A DNA stretch of 64,000 nucleotides from Devosia sp. (GCA_028290665.1 JAQGJK010000012.1:62001-126000), one strand, 5' to 3'. Positions 32,403-41,465 are shown, counted from the stretch's first letter. A program made the numbers and translations. The notes: generated by a model not told the origin, from the sequence alone.

Positions 32403-33155
32403 TCATGCCGTTGCACGCTGGGCGAGGCCGCTGCGGGCGACCAGAAATTTCTCGATACCGGCAATGCCGTCATGCACCAGCACCGCCAGCACCCCGACGA
32501 TCAGGCCGCCCTGCAGCACGAAGGCGGTGTTGTTGGTAGTGAGGCCGGCGATGATGATTTCCCCGAGCGTCCGCGCCGCGACCGTCGAGCCGATGGTGGC
32601 GGTCGAAAGCGAGATCACCGTCGCGACCCGGATCCCGGCGAGGATGATCGGGAACGCCAGCGGCAATTCCACCTGCACCAGCCGCTGCCAGCCGGTCATC
32701 CCCATGCCGCGCGCCGCATCGGTGACGCTCGGCGGCAGGTTGGTCAGGCCGGTCAGCGAGTTCTCAAAAATCGGCAGCAGGCCGTAAAGGAACAGCGCGA
32801 CCAGCGTCGGCGCCGTGCCAAAACCGAGCACCGGCACGGCCAACGCCAGAACGGCGACGGGCGGGAAGGTCTGCCCGACATTTGCGAGGCTGCGCGACAG
32901 CGACAGGAACTCGGCGCCGAACGGCCGGGTGACGATGATGGCGAGGCCTACCGCGACGATGGTCGAGGCGATGGTCGCCAAGGCGGTGATCATCAGATGG
33001 TTGAGCGTCAGTTCCAGCAGGCTGGTCTGCAGGTAGATCGGCGGCGCGTCGAAGCGGGTCAACGGCTCGAACAGGAAAGCGAAGCTCTCGGGGGTGATGA
33101 GGAACGCCAGCAGCACCAGCAGCACGACAAGGCGGACGATGGTGCCAGTGGTCAT
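32403..33155 (-). CDS. Quaternary-amine/betaine-type ABC transporter permease (OpuC/YehW-like)
   Basis: GQTFPPVAVLALAVPVLGFGTAPTLVALFLYGLLPIFENSLTGLTNLPPSVTDAARGMGMTGWQRLVQVELPLAFPIILAGIR. Confidence 0.9.
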   Translation of the reverse strand: MTTGTIVRLVVLLVLLAFLITPESFAFLFEPLTRFDAPPIYLQTSLLELTLNHLMITALATIASTIVAVGLAIIVTRPFGAEFLSLSRSLANVGQTFPPVAVLALAVPVLGFGTAPTLVALFLYGLLPIFENSLTGLTNLPPSVTDAARGMGMTGWQRLVQVELPLAFPIILAGIRVATVISLSTATIGSTVAARTLGEIIIAGLTTNNTAFVLQGGLIVGVLAVLVHDGIAGIEKFLVARSGLAQRATA

Positions 33156-34099
33156 GCCACTGCATCCACCGGGCGGGCGGCGAGGCGCGACAGGGCAGCA
33201 AGCGTCACCCGGCCGATCGGCTTGCCGTCCTGCACCACCGGCAGGGCGTCGCGGCCCGACCACAGGCATTCGGCATAGGCATCGCGGAGCGAGATGTGGC
33301 AATCGACCGGCGCGCCGGGGGCTTCGCCCGGTTCGACGGCGGTCAGCACGATATCGAGCGACAGCAACCGAAACGGCCGGTCGCCGGTGCCGATCAACTG
33401 ATCGACGAAATCGGTCGCCGGACGCGCGATGATCTGGGCGGGGGCGGCGTATTGGAGCAATTGCCCCTGATCCATAACCGCGATCTTGCTCCCGAGGTGG
33501 ATGGCCTCCTCCATGTCGTGGGTCACCAGCACGATGGTGGTGCCGAACCGTTTCTGAATGGCGATGAGGTCGTCCTGCGCCTTGGCGCGGATGATCGGAT
33601 CGAGCGCCCCGAACGGCTCATCCATCAGCAGGATCTGCGGCTCGGCGGCAAGCGCCCGGGCAACGCCGACGCGCTGCTGCTGGCCACCCGATAGCTCCGA
33701 CGGCAGCCGGTCGCGATACTGGGCCGGATCGAGCTGGAACAGGCTCAGCAGTTCATCGACGCGGGCCGCGACACGCGGCCCGTCCCAGCCGAGCAGTTTT
33801 GGCACCGTGGCGATGTTTTGACCGACGGTGCGGTGGGGGAAAAGCCCGTGGCCCTGGATGGCGTAGCCGATCTGGCGGCGCAGTTCGTGGGCGACGAATT
33901 CGCGCGTGTCCTTGCCGTCGATCCGCACGGAGCCCGAGGTCGGCTCGACAAGGCGATTGATCATCCGCAGCAGCGTCGTCTTGCCCGAACCGGAGGTGCC
34001 GACGATGACGCATATGTCACCCTCATCGATCGTCATCGACACATCATCGACGACCGTCAGGTCATTGTAGGTCTTAGTCAGGCCGTCGATTTCGATCAT
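33152..34099 (-). CDS. Betaine-type ABC transporter ATP-binding protein (OpuCA/YehX-like)
   Basis: GTSGSGKTTLLRMINRLVEPTSG, LSGGQQQRVGVARALAAEP, DEPFGALDPIIRAKAQDDL; C-terminal CBS-like tail. Confidence 0.92.
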   Translation of the reverse strand: MIEIDGLTKTYNDLTVVDDVSMTIDEGDICVIVGTSGSGKTTLLRMINRLVEPTSGSVRIDGKDTREFVAHELRRQIGYAIQGHGLFPHRTVGQNIATVPKLLGWDGPRVAARVDELLSLFQLDPAQYRDRLPSELSGGQQQRVGVARALAAEPQILLMDEPFGALDPIIRAKAQDDLIAIQKRFGTTIVLVTHDMEEAIHLGSKIAVMDQGQLLQYAAPAQIIARPATDFVDQLIGTGDRPFRLLSLDIVLTAVEPGEAPGAPVDCHISLRDAYAECLWSGRDALPVVQDGKPIGRVTLAALSRLAARPVDAVA

Positions 34100-35295
34100 G
34101 CGCGGCTTCCCCTGCGGGCCGAGACCAGTTCGACCGCGGCATCAAGCACGACGGCGGCGACGAACGACAGCGCCACCGTCGGCACGGCGCCGAGCAGCAC
34201 CAGATCCATCGCCGTCTGCCCGATCCCCTGGAACACAAACACCCCGAAACCACCGCCACCGATCAGCGCGGCAATAGTGGCGAGGCCGATGTTTTGCACC
34301 AGCACGATCCGGATGCCGGTGAGGATCACCGGAAACGCCAGCGGCAGTTCGACGGCATACAGCACCTGCCGCTCGGTCATCCCCATGCCCTTGGCCGCAT
34401 CCTTGACGGCAAATTGCACGCCGACCAGCCCGATTACCGTGTTGGCGACGATGGGCAGCAGCGAATAGCCAAACAGGGCGACGATGGCCGGGGCAAAGCC
34501 GATACCGGAAATCCCGATTTCGGAGGCGCCTGGAATGGTCGCGGCGATCCACGCCAGCGGCGCGATCAGCAGCCCGAACAGGGCAATCGAGGGGATGGTC
34601 TGGACGATGTTGAGGACATTGAGAATGGTCGCCCGGACCCCGACGCGCTGGTAGCACAGCACGCCGAGCGGCACGCCGATAATGGTCGCGGCGATGAGCG
34701 AGCCGAAAGCCAGCGAGACATGGGTCCGGGCCTCGCGCCAGAACGCCTCGGCGCGGTTGGAGTATTCCTTGAGGATCGACAAATCGTCCCAGACACCGCT
34801 CCAGAGGATCAGCGCGACTGCCGCGATCACGGCCAGCAGCACCCCGACGCGCGGGAGTGGCCCGAGGCGCAGCCGGATCAGCGCATCCGCGGCGACGAGG
34901 GCAAAGGCGAATAGCAGCACCCACATCCCGGCCCCGGGCGAGACGCGCGCGAAAGTATCGCCGACGGGGGTCAGGAACGTCGCCGAACGCCCGACGAAAA
35001 TGGCGAGTGCCGCAACGACGACGAGGCTCACAAGCAGGCGCAACAGGCTCTTGGAGCGCAGCAACGCCACAACGGTGCCCGCACCGATCAGCAGATACAA
35101 TAGTGCCGCTTCAAGCAGCGGCAGTGACTGCCCGATCATCAGCCCCTCGCCCACGACGATGCGATTGGGACGGACGATGACGAACGGCAGGACGATGCCG
35201 ACGATGGCCAGCAGCAGGATAATTACGCCGAGCTTGTCCGCTTTGGGGACTGCAAAGGCGGCACGTCGGTTGGGGCTGATGGCGTCGGTCGACAT
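34096..35295 (-). CDS. Betaine-type ABC transporter permease with N-terminal extension (YehY-like)
   Basis: NIVQTIPSIALFGLLIAPLAWIA...ALFGYSLLPIVANTVIGLVGVQFAVKDAAKGMGMTERQVLYAVELPLAFPVILTGIRI; 399 aa with extra N-terminal TM segments. Confidence 0.9.
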   Translation of the reverse strand: MSTDAISPNRRAAFAVPKADKLGVIILLLAIVGIVLPFVIVRPNRIVVGEGLMIGQSLPLLEAALLYLLIGAGTVVALLRSKSLLRLLVSLVVVAALAIFVGRSATFLTPVGDTFARVSPGAGMWVLLFAFALVAADALIRLRLGPLPRVGVLLAVIAAVALILWSGVWDDLSILKEYSNRAEAFWREARTHVSLAFGSLIAATIIGVPLGVLCYQRVGVRATILNVLNIVQTIPSIALFGLLIAPLAWIAATIPGASEIGISGIGFAPAIVALFGYSLLPIVANTVIGLVGVQFAVKDAAKGMGMTERQVLYAVELPLAFPVILTGIRIVLVQNIGLATIAALIGGGGFGVFVFQGIGQTAMDLVLLGAVPTVALSFVAAVVLDAAVELVSARRGSRA

Positions 35296-35303
35296 GGAGA
35301 AAT

Positions 35304-35329
35304 GGGGCGGCTCGCTGAGCGGCCGCCCC
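35304..35329. terminator. GC-rich hairpin between SBP and permease genes (possible mRNA-processing or attenuation element)
   Basis: GGGGCGGC-tcgctgagcg-GCCGCCCC; no U-tract, so a differential-expression hairpin is more likely than a strong terminator. Confidence 0.45.
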
Positions 35330-35337
35330 GGTTCGGC

Positions 35338-36249
35338 TTAGTTGAGGAAGCCGTTGGTGGTCAGCCAGTCGGTTGCGACGGCTGAGGCCGTTTCGCCGCC
35401 GACCTGGATGCGGCCATTGAGCGTCTGCAGGGTGACGAGGTCGAGCTTCTCGAACACCGGCTTCAGCAGATCGGCGATCTGCGGGTATTCATTCAGCACG
35501 GCCTCACGGATGATCGGCGCGGGCTCGTAGACGGGCTGCACGCCCTTGTCGTCTTCGAGCACGACGAGACCGGCGGGGGCAATACCGCCATCGGTGCCAT
35601 AGACCATGGCGGCGTTGGCGCCGCTGGTCTGCTGGGCCGCGGCGGCGATGGTCGCGGCGGTGTCACCACCCGACAGCACGATCAGCTGATCGGGCGACAG
35701 GGTGAAGCCATAGGTTTCCTGGAACGCCGGCAGGGCGCTGGCCGAGCTGACGAATTCGGAGGAGGCGACGAGCTTGATGTCGCCGCCGCCGGCTACGTAT
35801 TTGCCAAAATCGGAGAAGGTAACGATGTTGTTCGACGTCGCGATATCGGAGCGCAGCGCCACGGCCCAAGTGTTATTGGCGGGCGCCGGGGTCAGCCAGA
35901 CGATCTTGGCATTATCGTAGTCGAGTTTCTTCGCCATTTCATAAGCCGTCGCGGCGGTCTTCCACGCCGGATCGTCGGCGAGATTGTAGAAGAAGCCGGC
36001 GTTGGAGGTGTACTCCGGGTAGATGTCGATTTCGCCGGCAGCGATGGCGGCGCGGACGATCGGGGTAGCGCCAAGCTGGATCTTGTCGGTGACCGGGATG
36101 TCGTTGGCCTGCAGCACCTGCAGGATGATGTTGCCGAGCAGCCCGCCTTCGGTGTCGATCTTGGACGAGACGACGACCTGCGCCTGCGCTGCCGTCGCCA
36201 TCAAAGCGAGGCCGGCTACCGCGCCGAGCAGCTTTTTGACTAGTTGCAT
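35338..36249 (-). CDS. OsmF/YehZ-like (OpuAC-type) substrate-binding protein; predicted ergothioneine/betaine binder
   Basis: Signal MQLVKKLLGAVAGLALMATAAQA; VVVSSKIDTEGGLLGNIILQVLQANDIPVTDKIQLGATPIVRAAIAAGEIDIYPEYTSNAGFF. Confidence 0.88.
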   Translation of the reverse strand: MQLVKKLLGAVAGLALMATAAQAQVVVSSKIDTEGGLLGNIILQVLQANDIPVTDKIQLGATPIVRAAIAAGEIDIYPEYTSNAGFFYNLADDPAWKTAATAYEMAKKLDYDNAKIVWLTPAPANNTWAVALRSDIATSNNIVTFSDFGKYVAGGGDIKLVASSEFVSSASALPAFQETYGFTLSPDQLIVLSGGDTAATIAAAAQQTSGANAAMVYGTDGGIAPAGLVVLEDDKGVQPVYEPAPIIREAVLNEYPQIADLLKPVFEKLDLVTLQTLNGRIQVGGETASAVATDWLTTNGFLN

Positions 36250-36487
36250 GATGCACTCCTGTTGAGCCCCGGCTTGGTCGCCGCGGCGTGTTATGATCGT
36301 CACCCTAACCCGGCAGGACCGCGAAGGAACCGTCCGGGCAGCGAAAATTGATCCAAGACTTCGGGCGCCGCGACAATAATCGAGCGCAGAGGCTGGTTTC
36401 GACGTATCTTAGGGCGGCAAGCGCTTGAAGTTCAACATGTCTCTCGCTTGGCTGGCCCCTGCATGGACGTCGTGCGCCAGCAGTCGA

Positions 36488-38029
36488 TCAGCGCGTCGGC
36501 CCGAGCGCAAAGAAGGCGTCGACTTCGTCGAGCGTCGACAGGCCAAGCAGTTCGGCAAGCAGCTCCTGGGACTCCAGCGCGGCCTCGATCGCCTCGATAT
36601 CCATCGAGAGCGGGCGGTCGATCCGGTAGAACGGCGATACCCGGCGAACGAGCTGGTAGATCAAGCCGGGCACGTTGTCCGGCTTGTCGCCCGAGATATC
36701 CATCGCCTGTGCGGCTAGCAGCGCCTCGATCGCGGCCATGCGGCGCAATGCCTGCACTTGCCGCTCGAACCGCTCGACCACCAGCGGCAGGAACGCCGCT
36801 TCGTCTTCGAGCCCATCGGCGACGACCAGTGCCTGCGGCGAGATCGGGTTGGTGAGCGACAGCACCCGCACGAACAGGTCGCCGGACAGCTTGATCAGCG
36901 GCCCGAACCCGGTGGCGATGGCACCGGGAGCCACGAGATTGACCGGCAGGCCACGCCGCCCGCCATTGCCGAGCAGCACGCAGCGATTAAACGAATTGCG
37001 CGCCACATGGGCGAGGCCCAGTTGCGCCGCCTGCAGGAACACCGTGACATCGAGCGGCAGCGAACCGCCGGAGGTCAGCACCTGCCCGCCCGCCACTACC
37101 GGATTATCGTCGGTCCGCCCGGTGGCGGCGAGAATGGTACTCGCGGCGATGGTCAGGCTCTCGATGGCCGTCGCAAAGACCTGGCTCATCATGCGCAGCG
37201 ACAATGGATCCTGCACGTTGGTCGCATCGGGCCAGTCCCAGCCCTTGGCGTTGAAGTACAGCCAGGCGCCGATCGCCGCCTCGCGCTTGGTGCCGACATG
37301 GGCGACGGCTTTCCACGGATCGCGCGAGGCGCCGAGCGCGCCAGCGGTGGTGAGCCCGGTGGCGAGCAGCACCCGAATGGCATGAGCCGCCTCGCGGACC
37401 GCATTGGCCGCAGCGGCGAAGGCGACCGAGTTGGTCGACACCGCCGCCAGACTGTCCCGCGCCGCCAGCCGGACTGGATGCAGCCCGGCTTCGGCAAGCG
37501 CTTCGCTGGCCGACAGGCGGCGGCCATTGTGCATAGCCTCACCAACGCCGGTCAGGACGGCGCCGATCTGGCCCATCAGCCCGATATCGGCGCAGCCGAT
37601 CGAACCGGTGCGCCGCACGACGGGAACCACGTCCTTCGCGAGCAGTGCCAAAAACGCCTCGACCAGCGCCACGGTGCACCCGACCCGCCCAGTCAGTGCC
37701 ATGTTGGTGCGGATGGCGATGGCCGAGCGAATGACTTCGTTGGGGAACGGCTCGCCGGTGCCGAAATGGTGGGCACGGACCAGACCCATATTGAAAGTCT
37801 CGAGTTCCTCAGGCGTCCACGACACGTCTTTCATCGCGCCGACACCGGTGTTCGAGCCATAGACCGGCTGGCCCGACGCGATCGCCTCCTCGACCACTTC
37901 GCGCGCCGCCTGCACCCGTACCAGCGCTGCGGCATCGGCGAAAATCGGCGTGGCCTTACGCGCCACCCGGGTGAGGGTGGCAAAGCTCAGCGCAGTCCCA
38001 TCGAGGACCACGGGATCGATGGAAATCAT
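36488..38029 (-). CDS. Aromatic amino acid ammonia-lyase family protein lacking the MIO triad; predicted ergothionase (trimethylamine lyase)
   Basis: 513 aa HAL/PAL fold (YGSNTGVGAMKD, LVRAHHFGTGEP, VPVVRRTGSIGCADIGLMGQIG, GRTDDNPVV), but canonical GS(V/I)GASGDL is GSIGCADIGL. Confidence 0.82.
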   Translation of the reverse strand: MISIDPVVLDGTALSFATLTRVARKATPIFADAAALVRVQAAREVVEEAIASGQPVYGSNTGVGAMKDVSWTPEELETFNMGLVRAHHFGTGEPFPNEVIRSAIAIRTNMALTGRVGCTVALVEAFLALLAKDVVPVVRRTGSIGCADIGLMGQIGAVLTGVGEAMHNGRRLSASEALAEAGLHPVRLAARDSLAAVSTNSVAFAAAANAVREAAHAIRVLLATGLTTAGALGASRDPWKAVAHVGTKREAAIGAWLYFNAKGWDWPDATNVQDPLSLRMMSQVFATAIESLTIAASTILAATGRTDDNPVVAGGQVLTSGGSLPLDVTVFLQAAQLGLAHVARNSFNRCVLLGNGGRRGLPVNLVAPGAIATGFGPLIKLSGDLFVRVLSLTNPISPQALVVADGLEDEAAFLPLVVERFERQVQALRRMAAIEALLAAQAMDISGDKPDNVPGLIYQLVRRVSPFYRIDRPLSMDIEAIEAALESQELLAELLGLSTLDEVDAFFALGPTR

Positions 38030-38099
38030 GAGCTTGACCGCAGGATGTGACGCATGCGGCCAATCTGCCCTAACGGGCCGGAGAAATCGACTAGCTGCG

Positions 38100-39194
38100 T
38101 TACTTCTGTCGCGGTCGGCTTAGCGTCGCCCCGGGGGATACCCAGTTGCCGGCGCGCTTGGCCTTGACCGCCTCGGCGAGCGTCGCCGCAGCATTGCGCA
38201 CTTCGCCATGCATTGGAATATCCTTGTCGAAGGCATCGTGACTGGTCGCATACGGCTCCCAATAACCGATGTAGCGATCGACTTCAGCCTTGTTTCCAGC
38301 TGCCTCGAGGCCCATGAACCGCAGCCAGTCGGCAATCGAGCGCCGGACGTTTTCGGTGCCCTCGACATCGCCGTGAACGACGACGGAGAACTGTCGTCCG
38401 GCAAGATGCTGGGGATATTGCCAACCGCCAAGCTCCATCTCCTTGGCGCCTTGCACATCCTTTTTGCCCTCGGTCGAGGTCGGATCGACATTGCCGCCAT
38501 CGGCACAAACGAGGCGATCCATCAGGGCCTTGAGCGGCGAGGTCACCTGGTACCAGTTCACCGGCGAAACGATCATCACCCCGTCGGCGGCAGCGAACAT
38601 CGGGTAGATGTCGTTCATCCAGTCCTGGGTTTGCCCGAGCGAATAGTTCGGATAACAGGAGCACGGATAGTGGCAGAGCGGCGCGGCGGTGGAAAAGCAG
38701 GTCTTGCATGGCAGGATGTTCCGTCCGTACTCCGATGAGGTGCGGGACAGGTCGAGAAACTCGACGGCGATGCCGGCGCCTTCCAGCACCTCCTCGGCCA
38801 TCTTGGCCATACGAAAGCTTTTCGAGGTTTCGCCCGGGCAAGTATGCTCGCTGCGCGATGCCGCGTTGATCATCAGCACCCGGGCCTGCCGATACGGGTC
38901 TTTGTAGCGTTGCTCGGCAGCGACGATGGCGGCGCGCGCCGAAATCCAGTCGATGGAGAGATCATAGTCCGGATCGGCATAGCCGGGGCCGGCCTTCTGG
39001 GTGATCGGAGACTTACGGGATTCGATGTAGGCATCCCACGCGGTATCAGCGACGCGGTCGAGTTCGGATTTGAGCTGTTCGAACGCCGGATCGATGTACT
39101 GGCTGAGGAACCGCTTCTTGAACTCGGCCTCGTCGAGCTTGACCGGGGGCATTTCCTTACGCGGTTCGGTGGCCTCGGCCAGCACAGCACTCAT
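38100..39194 (-). CDS. Flavodoxin-fold NAD(P)H-dependent FMN oxidoreductase
   Basis: QARVLMINAASRSEHTCPGETSKSFRMAKMAEEVLEGAGIAVEFLDLSR...ILPCKTCFSTAAPLCHYPCSCYPNY...DGVMIVSPVNWYQVTSPLKALMDRL. Confidence 0.82.
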   Translation of the reverse strand: MSAVLAEATEPRKEMPPVKLDEAEFKKRFLSQYIDPAFEQLKSELDRVADTAWDAYIESRKSPITQKAGPGYADPDYDLSIDWISARAAIVAAEQRYKDPYRQARVLMINAASRSEHTCPGETSKSFRMAKMAEEVLEGAGIAVEFLDLSRTSSEYGRNILPCKTCFSTAAPLCHYPCSCYPNYSLGQTQDWMNDIYPMFAAADGVMIVSPVNWYQVTSPLKALMDRLVCADGGNVDPTSTEGKKDVQGAKEMELGGWQYPQHLAGRQFSVVVHGDVEGTENVRRSIADWLRFMGLEAAGNKAEVDRYIGYWEPYATSHDAFDKDIPMHGEVRNAAATLAEAVKAKRAGNWVSPGATLSRPRQK

Positions 39195-39235
39195 CGATCT
39201 CTCCAGTTGATCGAGGAGAACCCAGCCGGCGGAGA

Positions 39236-40717
39236 TTACGTTCCGGCCGGGCGAGGCGAGCGGCGCTCGAGCGTGGTCCAGGCGATAATTCCCGAAAGCA
39301 GCGACAGCGCTGCGGTAACATAGGCGATGGCAGCAAAGGCGTGATCGGTCGCGGCGATGCGCGCGGTTTCGAGGGCTGCGTCGGGTGCTCCGGTCGGCGG
39401 CATGCCGAAAGACAGGTCGCCCGGTTGACCACCGAGCGAGGCCGCGAACACCAGCGCACCGAGCCCGCCCATGGTCGCTACGGCAAACAGGCCGGCGACA
39501 CGGGCAACGGCGTTGTTGACGCCGGACGCCGTGCCGGTATCGCGATCGGCTACCGAAGTCATCACCGCCGTCGACAGCGGCGAAACGACAAGGCTCATGC
39601 CAATGCCGAACACGATCATCAGCGGCAGTACGACAAACCAGAGATTATGCGTGCCGATCAGCAACCCCAGCAGCAGGAACGCCAGCGCCACCAGCGTCGC
39701 GCCGGCGGCAATCATCGGCCCCGGTCCCAACCGATCGGCAAACCGGCCGCTGAACGGGGACAGCACCGTCAGCAGGATACCGAGCGGCAGCAGCACGACG
39801 GAAACCTCCGCCGGAGTGACGCCCCAGCCGGAGATCAGCGTCATCGGCAGATAGAAGGTGATCGCCGCGAGCGAGAAATACAGCGCGAAGGTCAGCCCTT
39901 GGGCGCCGGAAAAGGCACGGTCACGGAACAGGCCGAGCGGCAGCATTGGCATTTTGGTCCGGCTTTCCCACCAGAGAAACACGCCGGCCAGCACGATCCC
40001 GCCCGCACCGAGCAGCAGCCGCGTCGTCGGCGCGGTATCCTCGCCGGTCAGCGCCAGTGCCAGCAGCAGCAGCGACGCCGTGCCGAACACCGCCCCGCCC
40101 CAGTCGAGCCGACGATCGGGATCGGGCTGATCGGCGGGAACCTTGAGGAACAGCAAGGCCAGCGCCACGCCGCCGAGCGGCAGATTGATGGCGAATATCA
40201 GCCGCCAGCTCCAGTCGCCAAGGCCAGTCAGCAGCAGGCCACCGATCACCGGTCCGGCGATGGTAAAAAACGATGACGCTGACGACCAGATGCCGATCGC
40301 CGCGCCGCGCTCGGCCTTTGGATAGGCGCGAGCGATGATGGCGAGGCTCGACGGGACCATGAACGCGGCCCCCAGCCCCTGCACGGCGCGCGCCGCGATC
40401 AACCAACCGGCGCTCGGGGCAATGGCCGAAGCCATCGAGGCGACGACGAACAGCACGATGCCGCCGGCGAAGACGTTGCGGATGCCAAAGCGGTCACCCA
40501 CCGCGCCGCCGAGCAGCAGGACCGAGGCGAGCATCAGCAGATAGGCATTCGACACCCACTGCGCTTCGGCAAGACTGGCGCCGAGATTGTCGCGGATCGC
40601 CGGCGTCGCGATTGAAATCACCGAGCCATCGATGAACCCCATCGAGGAGGCGAGGATCGCGGCGACCAGCACATAAATCCGTCGGTCGGGCGGACAAAAG
40701 GACGCTTCGGTGTTCAT
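39236..40717 (-). CDS. MFS transporter, DHA2/14-TMS drug-export type
   Basis: GFIDGSVISIATPAIRDNLGASLAEAQWVSNAYLLMLASVLLLGGAVGDRFG; multiple TM segments. Confidence 0.9.
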   Translation of the reverse strand: MNTEASFCPPDRRIYVLVAAILASSMGFIDGSVISIATPAIRDNLGASLAEAQWVSNAYLLMLASVLLLGGAVGDRFGIRNVFAGGIVLFVVASMASAIAPSAGWLIAARAVQGLGAAFMVPSSLAIIARAYPKAERGAAIGIWSSASSFFTIAGPVIGGLLLTGLGDWSWRLIFAINLPLGGVALALLFLKVPADQPDPDRRLDWGGAVFGTASLLLLALALTGEDTAPTTRLLLGAGGIVLAGVFLWWESRTKMPMLPLGLFRDRAFSGAQGLTFALYFSLAAITFYLPMTLISGWGVTPAEVSVVLLPLGILLTVLSPFSGRFADRLGPGPMIAAGATLVALAFLLLGLLIGTHNLWFVVLPLMIVFGIGMSLVVSPLSTAVMTSVADRDTGTASGVNNAVARVAGLFAVATMGGLGALVFAASLGGQPGDLSFGMPPTGAPDAALETARIAATDHAFAAIAYVTAALSLLSGIIAWTTLERRSPRPAGT

Positions 40718-40750
40718 GGTCGCGACGCTATGCCGAAACCGGGCCGACGG

Positions 40751-41131
40751 CTACATGCCTTCGACGAAACCGAGAATGTTGCCTTCGCTATCCTTGGCCC
40801 AGGCGTTTTTGACGGGCCCGAAACTCGCGAGCCCGTTCTCGGTCTTCAAACCCGGCATGTCGTAGTCGAGAAACACCACGCCCCTGGCCCGCAGCGCGGC
40901 CATGTCGGCGACGAGATCAGTGCAGTCAAAGGACAGAATGGTATGCTCCGCCGTCCCCGCCAGCGGCGTCGGATAGAGGAATACCTTGAGCCCGCCGCCA
41001 AGCGTATAGCCGGCGCCCATCTCGCCCATGTCACTCGATGGCTCGAGCCCGAGCTTTTCCGCATACCAGCGCCGGGCGCGCGCAGGATCCTTGGCCGGTA
41101 GCATGGCAGTTGCAGTGCGATTGGCAAACAT
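40751..41131 (-). CDS. VOC (glyoxalase/bleomycin resistance) family protein
   Basis: AMLPAKDPARARRWYAEKLGLEPSSD...GLASFGPVKNAWAKDSEGNILGFVEGM. Confidence 0.85.
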   Translation of the reverse strand: MFANRTATAMLPAKDPARARRWYAEKLGLEPSSDMGEMGAGYTLGGGLKVFLYPTPLAGTAEHTILSFDCTDLVADMAALRARGVVFLDYDMPGLKTENGLASFGPVKNAWAKDSEGNILGFVEGM

Positions 41132-41149
41132 CGAAAGTCCTCCACAGTT

Positions 41150-41465
41150 GCTATTGGATAATGCGCCGAGCCTGCCGTTTGCTCCAGCCGGGTGCGGTCA
41201 GGCCCGAATACTGCGCCGGCTTATTGGTCGACGCCTTGCATGCAGACGGATCCGTGTTCCTGAGCGCCTTCGTGGAAAACGGCGTGCCCGACGAAACCGA
41301 AAACCCGCCCGAGTATCTTGCCCCGTCGTCGGGCCGCTGCACCGGGTGCGCCTCGATCGCCGGGCATTCGAACTGAGGATCCACCAGGCCGGCCTGTCGG
41401 TTGCCAAAGTCACGCATCGAGCAGTTGAAGGAACGTCGGTCTACATCTTGCGTCGGTCAATTTAA
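41150..41465 (+). pseudogene. Frameshifted C-terminal remnant of a class-I SAM-dependent methyltransferase
   Basis: One frame reads LVDALHADGSVFLSAFVENGVPDETENPPEY, then the reading shifts to HRVRLDRRAFELRIHQAGLSVAKVTHRAVEGTSVYILRRSI; together they resemble a methyltransferase C-terminus with no intact N-terminus. Confidence 0.5.

Noticed and set aside
31449-33278. 609-aa plus-strand ORF antisense to hydantoinase and permease genes
   Set aside because: High-GC shadow ORF; biased His/Arg/Asp composition, no recognised motif, overlaps two well-supported minus-strand genes.
26864-38029. Annotation as a canonical histidine utilisation (hut) operon
   Set aside because: MIO triad missing in the lyase, urocanase active-site signatures altered, and no hutI/hutG/hutF, while hydantoinase, carbamoylase and betaine transporter genes are present.
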